DNA of 6,484 nt from Verrucomicrobiales bacterium (GTDB lineage: Bacteria; Verrucomicrobiota; Verrucomicrobiia; Methylacidiphilales; JAAUTS01): the NCBI GenBank assembly GCA_031279715.1, contig JAITHY010000206.1, positions 1-6,484 of the forward strand, in the 5' to 3' direction. A program made the translations under genes and the position numbers. The notes below the pieces were generated by a model. That model had not been told where the DNA came from, ran no database searches, and was given only the letters and a program-made list of their open reading frames with translations. Position 1 is the first letter of the stretch; each line of letters opens with the position of its first letter. Of the stretch, positions 1 to 4,909 are shown piece after piece.

Positions 1-214
1 TGACACCCAGTCCGAGCGGCTTATTCAAGAGGCGTTGGAGCGGTTGATGAAAAACCGCACCAGTTTTGTCATCGCTCACCGCCTGAGCACCGTCGTCAAC
101 GCCGACCACATCATGGTGCTGGATGGCGGACGCATCGTTGAAGTTGGGAAACACGCGGAACTCCTCGCCCGCGACGGCATGTATAGGCGGTTGTATAATT
201 TGCAATTCAAATAA
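1..214 (+). CDS. ABC exporter, MsbA-like, C-terminal fragment of the ATPase domain
   Basis: This is the last 70 residues of an ABC transporter nucleotide-binding domain, reading from base 2 to the TAA at 212-214; the rest lies upstream of the window. The fragment opens with DTQSE, the end of the D-loop. VIAHRLSTV follows, with the switch (H-loop) histidine at fragment residue 26, and then the strand-turn pattern MVLDGGRIVEVGKH and a terminal YRRLYNLQF. The order, spacing and wording are those of fused permease-ATPase exporters of the MsbA/lipid A type, whose ATPase domain is C-terminal. These exporters flip lipids or export drugs and peptides across the inner membrane. The fragment alone cannot separate MsbA from other type-IV exporters, so no symbol is given. 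The transcript probably ends at the hairpin and T-tract at 338-363. Confidence 0.9.
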   Translation, partial: DTQSERLIQEALERLMKNRTSFVIAHRLSTVVNADHIMVLDGGRIVEVGKHAELLARDGMYRRLYNLQFK

Positions 215-337
215 CCCAACTCCAACAGCAATGCCGCGCCGGTCAGCGTCAGCGCCCAAGTGGGATTGAGGCCACCACCGTTCCAATTCACTGTCAGCGA
301 GCCGACGGTGGTTTGCTGGAGTTGATGGCGAGGGGGC
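215..337. other. Non-coding spacer after the ABC exporter
   Basis: No gene is supported here on either strand. The stretch carries three copies of the dispersed heptamer GTCAGCG, at 242-248, 248-254 (sharing one G) and 293-299. This is the densest cluster in the window, and it lies outside any gene. An inverted pair ACCACCG (about 273-280) and CGGTGGT (about 306-312) could form a long-loop hairpin. The minus strand stays open through the spacer, but its reading frame begins inside cysNC and ends inside the exporter gene and is not credible. Confidence 0.55.
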
Positions 338-363
338 TGCCGCTGTCGGCATTTTTTCTTTTT
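338..363 (+). terminator. Intrinsic terminator for the ABC exporter transcript
   Basis: A short, perfect, G+C-rich stem, TGCCG (338-342) with CGGCA (347-351) around a CTGT loop, is followed at once by TTTTTT, C and TTTTT (352-363). This is the shape of a Rho-independent terminator on the + strand, about 125 nt after the exporter stop codon. The stem is only 5 bp, so efficiency is uncertain. The end of the T-tract supplies the first bases of the next -35 box. Confidence 0.55.
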
Positions 364-389
364 GACATTCGCTTGAAACCACATAAAGT
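362..389 (+). promoter_or_regulatory. Putative sigma70-type promoter of cysNC
   Basis: TTGACA at 362-367 is a perfect -35 consensus. With a 16-bp spacer, TAAAGT (384-389) matches four of six bases of TATAAT. Transcription would start around 395-397, leaving only about 8 nt before the ATG at 404. No Shine-Dalgarno sequence is visible, so the message would be nearly leaderless. The -10 region lies inside the inverted repeat at 383-402. The -10 assignment is the weak part. Confidence 0.4.
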
Positions 390-402
390 CTCTAGACTTT
401 AT
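383..402. promoter_or_regulatory. 20-bp inverted repeat abutting the cysNC start codon; putative operator
   Basis: The sequence ATAAAGTCTCTAGACTTTAT consists of perfect 9-bp arms (383-391 and 394-402) around a CT centre. It covers the candidate -10 box and ends one base before the ATG at 404. Size, symmetry and position fit the binding site of a dimeric repressor. As RNA it would form a tight stem at the start codon, an alternative means of translational control. The repressor is not identifiable from the window. Confidence 0.5.
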
Positions 403-403
403 T

Positions 404-2347
404 ATGAATGTCGGCGACTCCATTTTCACCAACAGCGAACGCGAACGGCTTAAAATTGTCATCGTTGGTCACGTTGACCACGGGAAATCCACGCTCATCG
501 GCAGGCTTTTTTACGATACCAACTCGCTGCCAGACGGCAAGGTCGAGGCTATTCAAAAAGCATGCGACGCCGAGGGCATGGAGTTTGAATACGCCTTTCT
601 CCTTGATGCGCTGCTGGAGGAGCAGGAGCAGAACATCACCATTGACACGACGCAAATCCAGTTCCGCACAGCCAAACGCGGCTATGTCATCATTGACGCT
701 CCCGGTCACAAGGAATTTTTGAAAAACATGATCACCGGCGCCGCCAACGCTGACGCCGCGCTGCTCCTCATCGACGCCAACGAAGGCGTGCGGGAGCAAT
801 CCAAACGCCACGGTTATTTGCTTTCGCTGCTCGGCATTAAACAAGTCGCGGTCATTGTCAACAAGATGGATTTGGTGAACTACAGCGAGGAGGTTTTCGA
901 CCGCATCGTCAGCGAGTACCGGGCCTTTTTGAAACCCATCGGCGTCGAGCCTCGGCACTTCATCCCCGCTTCGGCGAAGCAAGGCAAGAACATCGCCGCT
1001 GACAGTGAGGAACTCGCCTGGTTCAAGGGTTTGTCAGTGTTGGCGGCGCTTGACAGTTTCAAGACCCCCGGTGCGCAAGAAGAACTCCCGTTGCGGTTTG
1101 TGTTGCAAGATATTTACCGCTTCGACGAACGCCGCATCCTCGCCGGGCGCATTGAGACCGGCAGTGTCAGCGTTGGTGACGAATTGGTTTTCTGGCCCGA
1201 CCGCAAGCGCAGCCGTGTCAGGAGTTTTGAAACGTGGCACCGCGAAGCGCCGCTGCCGGTGAAAACGTCAGCGTCAGCGGGCGAGTCCGTCGCCATCACG
1301 TTGGAGGAACAAATTTTTGTTGAGCGCGGGCAAGTCGCCAGCCACGCTGACGATGGGCTTGCCGAGGGACGCGAATTTCACGCTTCGTTGTTCTGGCTTG
1401 ACCAAGAGTCGATTTACCTCAACCAGCCCTACACGCTGAAACTAGGCACCCAGGCCATCGAAGCCCGCATCGTCAAAATCGAGCGCGTCATCGACTCCTC
1501 CACGCTGCAAGTCATCGGCGCCAACCGCGACCGCATTGAGCGCCACGAAGTCGCCGAAGTGGTCATCCGCCCACGCAAGCCAATCGCCTTCGACAACGCC
1601 GAGCGCATCACCGTGACCGGACGCTTTATTTTCCAGCAAGGCGCGCGCATCGGAGGCGGCGGCATCATCCACAGCGCCCGCTACGCGCCCGTGCTGGCGG
1701 GCGCAGTCAAAAGCGCTGACATTGAATGGAGCGTCGGCGAAGTCACGCGCGAATTGCGCGCGCAACATTTCGGGCATCGCGGCGCGGTGATTTGGCTGAC
1801 CGGACTCAGCGGCAGCGGCAAGTCCACGCTGGCGGTGTCATTGGAAAAAAGCCTGCTCCAACGCGGCATCGGCGCCTACATTCTCGACGGAGACAATGTC
1901 CGTTACGGGCTGTGCGCCGACCTTGATTTCAGCCTCGCTGACCGCGCGGAAAATATCCGCCGCGTCGGCGAGGTCGCCAAACTGATGGCGGACGCCGGAT
2001 TGGTTGTGATTGGCGCCTTGATTTCCCCGCTTAAAGCCGAGCGTGACCAAATCCGCCAGCTGTGCCAGAACGAGGGCATTCCGTTCGCCGAGGTGTACGT
2101 GAACGCCCCGCTGTCGGTCTGCGAACAGCGCGATCCGAAAAATCTTTATAAAAAAGCGAGGGCCGGACAACTCAACGGATTTACCGGCATTGACTCGCCC
2201 TACGAGTCACCGTCAGCGCCGGAGCTTGAATTGCACACGGACCTTGAGCCGCGGGAGGCATCGCTGGCGAAGTTGCTGGAACTTTCGCTGAATGTCAGTG
2301 ACATGGACATGCCGCCATTGGTCGGGCCGTTTACGCCGGTGATTTGA
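404..2347 (+). CDS. cysNC: Bifunctional sulfate adenylyltransferase subunit 1 / adenylylsulfate kinase (CysN-CysC fusion)
   Basis: This 647-residue protein joins a translation-factor-type GTPase (about 1-455) to an APS kinase (about 458-620). CysN couples GTP hydrolysis to APS formation by its partner CysD; CysC phosphorylates APS to PAPS. Both act in the cytoplasm. GTPase motifs are GHVDHGKST at 22-30 (G1), ITIDT at 79-83 near G2, DAPGH at 98-102 (G3), NKMD at 153-156 (G4) and SAK at 190-192 (G5). Two beta-barrel domains follow. The kinase half has its own P-loop GLSGSGKST (467-475), LDGDNVR (494-500), DRAENIRR (513-520), ISP with the usual active-site Ser541, and RDPKNLYKKARAG (576-588). 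The G1 box has the EF-Tu-like HVDH where enterobacterial CysN has SVDD, so this is a divergent CysN branch. No cysD lies beside it. The ATG at 404 fits the normal short N-terminus, although no ribosome binding site is visible. Confidence 0.9.
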   Translation: MNVGDSIFTNSERERLKIVIVGHVDHGKSTLIGRLFYDTNSLPDGKVEAIQKACDAEGMEFEYAFLLDALLEEQEQNITIDTTQIQFRTAKRGYVIIDAPGHKEFLKNMITGAANADAALLLIDANEGVREQSKRHGYLLSLLGIKQVAVIVNKMDLVNYSEEVFDRIVSEYRAFLKPIGVEPRHFIPASAKQGKNIAADSEELAWFKGLSVLAALDSFKTPGAQEELPLRFVLQDIYRFDERRILAGRIETGSVSVGDELVFWPDRKRSRVRSFETWHREAPLPVKTSASAGESVAITLEEQIFVERGQVASHADDGLAEGREFHASLFWLDQESIYLNQPYTLKLGTQAIEARIVKIERVIDSSTLQVIGANRDRIERHEVAEVVIRPRKPIAFDNAERITVTGRFIFQQGARIGGGGIIHSARYAPVLAGAVKSADIEWSVGEVTRELRAQHFGHRGAVIWLTGLSGSGKSTLAVSLEKSLLQRGIGAYILDGDNVRYGLCADLDFSLADRAENIRRVGEVAKLMADAGLVVIGALISPLKAERDQIRQLCQNEGIPFAEVYVNAPLSVCEQRDPKNLYKKARAGQLNGFTGIDSPYESPSAPELELHTDLEPREASLAKLLELSLNVSDMDMPPLVGPFTPVI

Positions 2348-2360
2348 CCCGGGCTTTTTT
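2335..2360 (+). terminator. Weak terminator-like hairpin at the end of cysNC
   Basis: CCGG (2336-2339) can pair with CCGG (2349-2352) across the cysNC stop codon, with an outer G-C pair if G2353 bulges. Six T residues follow at 2355-2360. The stem is short with a 9-nt loop, so it may attenuate rather than stop transcription. larC, 53 nt beyond cysNC, has no recognisable promoter of its own and would then depend on read-through. Confidence 0.25.
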
Positions 2361-2390
2361 CATTGCCGCTGACGGTGCGATTGGTAAAAA

Positions 2391-2396
2391 GGAGGG
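2391..2396 (+). promoter_or_regulatory. Strong Shine-Dalgarno site that fixes the larC start
   Basis: GGAGGG, inside AAAAAGGAGGG, ends five bases before the ATG at 2401. It is the only strong ribosome binding site in the window. It decides against an in-frame upstream TTG at 2344, which would add 19 residues unlike the LarC family. Confidence 0.8.
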
Positions 2397-2400
2397 CGCG

Positions 2401-3594
2401 ATGAAAATTTTGTACTTTGATTGTGGCTCCGGCATTAGCGGCGACATGACGCTTGGGGCGCTGCTGGATTTGGGCCTTGACCAGGATTATCTGGTCGGAC
2501 AATTGCGAACGCTCAACGTCAGCGGCTGGTCGCTGACAGTCACACGGCGGAATCGCAACGGCATTCACGCCAAGGCGGTCACGGTCAGCGTGGCGCGCGA
2601 GCCGCGCCACCACCATCACGAGTGTGGGCGCGGGACGCATCATTCGCATCGCACTTACGCTGACATTGTGCGGCTCATCGACAGCGGCGGCATCACGCCG
2701 CGCGCGAAAACACTGGCGAAAAATATTTTCCGCCGCGTCGCCGTTGCCGAGGCGAAGGTGCACGGCGCGGAGTTGGCGGAGGTGCATTTTCACGAGGTCG
2801 GCGCGGTGGATTCCATTGTCGACATCGTCGGCGTCGCGGTGTTGGTTGACGCGCTGAACGCGGACAAAATCTGCTGCTCGGTGGTGAACGACGGGCACGG
2901 GTTCGCGCACTGTCAGCACGGACAAATCCCCGTGCCGGTTCCGGCTGTGGCGGAAATTTTCACCGATCCGAAAGTGCGCTGGCGGCAAATCGATGTTGAG
3001 CAGGAACTGGTCACGCCGACGGGCGCCGCCATTGTCGCGGAGTTGTGCGAAAGTTTCGGAATGATGCCGGAGTTGCGCGTGGAAAAAGTCGGCTACGGCG
3101 CGGGCACACGGGAGACGAGTCTTCCCGGCGTGGTGCGCGCCGTTGTGGGAACGGCGGTCGCTGACGATGACCGCGTCAGTATCGTGGAAACCAACATCGA
3201 CGACAGCACGCCGGAAATCCTTGGGCACACGATGGAGAGATTGCTCGCCGTTGGCGCCAATGATGTGTGGTTCACGCCGATTCAAATGAAGAAGAACCGC
3301 CCCGCCGTGACGGTCAGCGTATTGTGTTCGCGCGACCAGGTGGATGCCGTGGCGGAGATTTTATTCGCCGAAACCTCCACGATTGGCGCGCGGGTGCGCG
3401 AGGAGCGGCGCAGGGTATTGCCGCGTGAAATCAAAACAGTGACGACCGCTTTTGGTGAGTTGCCAGTCAAGGTGGTGACCGTCAGCGGACGCCCAAAAAT
3501 CACGCCGGAATACGAGGATGCGCGACGGCTGGCGCGACAACACAACGTGCCGCTGACGGTCATTTACGCGGCGGCGCGGGAGCAACAGGTATGA
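2401..3594 (+). CDS. larC: LarC, nickel insertase for the nickel-pincer nucleotide cofactor
   Basis: LarC (formerly DUF111) is the CTP-dependent cyclometallase that inserts nickel into pyridinium-3,5-bisthiocarboxylic acid mononucleotide. This completes the cofactor of lactate racemase and other LarA-family enzymes. The 397-residue product is full length. It has the N-terminal family signature MKILYFDCGSGISGDM, a histidine-rich stretch at 70-83 (HHHH then HHSH) that probably handles nickel, and VHFHEVGAVDSIVDIVG at 128-144. TPTGAA (205-210), ETNIDDSTPE (263-272), the MKKNRP motif (296-301) and the C-terminal TIGAR and ITPEYEDARRLA segments follow. In some lactobacilli this gene is split and read by frameshift; here the frame is unbroken. 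The start is set by the Shine-Dalgarno site at 2391-2396. The last four bases, ATGA, overlap the next start codon. larA, larB and larE are not in the window. Confidence 0.93.
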   Translation: MKILYFDCGSGISGDMTLGALLDLGLDQDYLVGQLRTLNVSGWSLTVTRRNRNGIHAKAVTVSVAREPRHHHHECGRGTHHSHRTYADIVRLIDSGGITPRAKTLAKNIFRRVAVAEAKVHGAELAEVHFHEVGAVDSIVDIVGVAVLVDALNADKICCSVVNDGHGFAHCQHGQIPVPVPAVAEIFTDPKVRWRQIDVEQELVTPTGAAIVAELCESFGMMPELRVEKVGYGAGTRETSLPGVVRAVVGTAVADDDRVSIVETNIDDSTPEILGHTMERLLAVGANDVWFTPIQMKKNRPAVTVSVLCSRDQVDAVAEILFAETSTIGARVREERRRVLPREIKTVTTAFGELPVKVVTVSGRPKITPEYEDARRLARQHNVPLTVIYAAAREQQV

Positions 3595-4013
3595 GCAAAC
3601 CAACCATCATGGTCGTGGACGGGCAGGGCGGCGGCTTGGGCAAAGCCATTATTGAGCGCTTGAGAAAGGAAGCGCTGACGGTGAGGATTTTGGCGGTTGG
3701 CACCAATTCCATCGCCGCCAGCGTCATGTTGAAGGCGGGCGCTGACGATGTCGCCACCGGCGAGAACGCGGTGGTGGTCAACTCATCGTCAGCGGATCTT
3801 ATCACCGGCGGCATCGGCATTATTTCCGCCAATGCGATGCTGGGGGAAATCACGCCCGCGATGGCGAACGCGATTGCGGGCGCGCGCGCGACGAAGTTGC
3901 TGGTTCCGTCGTCGCGGTGCGATTTGGTGGTGGTCGGCGCGGGGGCGTTGACGCTGGCGCAGCGGATGGAAGCGTTGGCGGAGCAGGTGCGGCGGATGAT
4001 GCCAAGTTTGTGA
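3591..4013 (+). CDS. DUF3842 family protein, translationally coupled to larC
   Basis: This 140-residue cytoplasmic protein has no signal peptide or membrane segment. I recognise it as DUF3842, a family without an established function. Conserved-looking elements are VDGQGGGLGK (9-18), a glycine-rich turn after a first beta strand as in Rossmann-type nucleotide binders, and GTNSIAASVMLKAGAD (37-52). ATGENA (56-61), ISANAMLGEITPAMA (78-92) and a lone cysteine in PSSRCD (106-111) follow. Its ATG lies within the larC stop (ATGA, 3591-3594), the usual sign of translational coupling. I infer a role beside LarC in making, protecting or passing on the nickel-pincer cofactor or its nucleotide precursor. 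The fold is read only from the pattern of glycines and hydrophobic strands; no catalytic residue can be assigned. Confidence 0.85.
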   Translation: MSKPTIMVVDGQGGGLGKAIIERLRKEALTVRILAVGTNSIAASVMLKAGADDVATGENAVVVNSSSADLITGGIGIISANAMLGEITPAMANAIAGARATKLLVPSSRCDLVVVGAGALTLAQRMEALAEQVRRMMPSL

Positions 4014-4042
4014 TTGACTTCGCGCATTATTTGTCATTTAAT
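4014..4042 (+). promoter_or_regulatory. Putative sigma70-type promoter of the esterase pair
   Basis: TTGACT (4014-4019, five of six -35 bases) begins just after the DUF3842 stop codon. Seventeen bases further lies TTTAAT (4037-4042, five of six -10 bases). Transcription would start at about 4048-4050, one to three bases before the ATG at 4051, giving a leaderless or nearly leaderless message. This agrees with the lack of a Shine-Dalgarno sequence and suggests that the esterases form their own transcription unit. Confidence 0.5.
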
Positions 4043-4050
4043 TTGCGGCG

Positions 4051-4905
4051 ATGAATTGGCGGAAAATTATTTTGTCGGGGACGGCGCTGACGGTGAGCGG
4101 CGCGATGTCATTGTCAGCGGCGGTTATCAACGTCTTCCTCGTCGGCGGGCAATCAAACACAGACGGGCGCGCGGATTCGCGGGAGTTGCCGGCGGAGTTA
4201 AAATGGCAGGAGGAAGTGATTTTTTTCGCGAACTCGGCGGATAATAAATTGACGTGCCTGCATCCGTGGGTGTCGCCGAACGGCCAGGGTATTTTTCAAT
4301 TCGGGCCGGAAATCACGTTCGGGCGGGAACTGGCGGAGCATTATCTTGCCAAAGGTGAAAGGGTCGCCATTTTAAAGCACGCCAATGGCGGCACCAATTT
4401 GCATGAGCAATGGCGCGCCGACGGTACGGCATCCGCTGACGGTGACGGCAAAATTTACCAGGCGTTTCAAGTCACGATTAACCGCGGGCTGGAGGCGCTG
4501 AAAAAAAGTTTTCCCAACGACACGCTGACGGTGCGCGGGATGATTTGGATGCAGGGGGAGAGTGACGCGGACACAAAACAGAACGACGCTGAGGGCGGGA
4601 AGTACAGTCTGGAATACGGCAAAAATCTCGCCGAGTTAATCAAGGACGCGCGGCTGACGTTCAGCGGCGACCTCCGCTTTGTCATCGGCAAGCTTTCCAG
4701 CAAACAGAAGAACACCGGCAAGGAGGAGTATCGCGACAACGTCCGCGCCGGCCAGGAGCGGACGGCGAAGGAGGTGCCGATGACGGGCATTATCAGCACG
4801 GACGAGTTTTCATTAAAGCCCGACCAGTTGCATTTCGACGCCGCCGGTCAGCAGGCAATGGGCCGCGCGTTTGCGAAAGAAATGTTGCGGTTGTTGGCGG
4901 AATAA
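4051..4905 (+). CDS. Exported SASA-family carbohydrate esterase (sialate O-acetylesterase-like)
   Basis: This 284-residue protein has an export signal: MNWRKI, then a hydrophobic run to about residue 24 ending LSAA. The mature part is a single SGNH-fold domain of the SASA type, which removes O-acetyl or similar ester groups from carbohydrates. Visible motifs are VGGQSN (31-36) with the probable nucleophile Ser35, GGTNLHEQW (113-121), IWMQGESDAD (165-174) with the glutamine and glutamate typical of the family, and DQLHFD (258-263), supplying Asp258 and His261 of the triad. SASA is the domain name only; true sialic acid as substrate is not implied, and acetylated plant or algal glycans are as likely. 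The gene has a promoter-like sequence ending 8 bases upstream, no Shine-Dalgarno site, and a second esterase 4 nt downstream. Confidence 0.85.
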   Translation: MNWRKIILSGTALTVSGAMSLSAAVINVFLVGGQSNTDGRADSRELPAELKWQEEVIFFANSADNKLTCLHPWVSPNGQGIFQFGPEITFGRELAEHYLAKGERVAILKHANGGTNLHEQWRADGTASADGDGKIYQAFQVTINRGLEALKKSFPNDTLTVRGMIWMQGESDADTKQNDAEGGKYSLEYGKNLAELIKDARLTFSGDLRFVIGKLSSKQKNTGKEEYRDNVRAGQERTAKEVPMTGIISTDEFSLKPDQLHFDAAGQQAMGRAFAKEMLRLLAE

Positions 4906-4909
4906 TTTT

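Noticed and set aside
76..462. Minus-strand open frame through the spacer, with a stretch reading TVNWNGGGLNPTWALTLTG
   Set aside because: It looks somewhat like a secreted repeat domain, but it starts within cysNC, ends within the ABC gene and has no ribosome binding site. A decayed gene fragment cannot be excluded.
404..1770. Elongation factor Tu or another translational GTPase
   Set aside because: The G1 box resembles EF-Tu, but the YAFLLDAL segment before G2, the RRHGYLLSLLGIK-type segment and the fused APS kinase identify CysN.
2344..2400. Upstream TTG start for larC
   Set aside because: The extra 19 residues do not fit the family, and the ATG at 2401 has a strong Shine-Dalgarno sequence at the right distance.
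2200..3285. Long minus-strand open frame of 361 codons opposite cysNC and larC
   Set aside because: It lies opposite two clear gene families, its translation is rich in His and Arg as expected for an antisense shadow of G+C-rich DNA, and it matches no family I recognise.
4871..4909. Upstream TTG start for the two-domain esterase
   Set aside because: It would overlap the SASA gene and put charged and aromatic residues before a clean signal peptide that begins at 4910.
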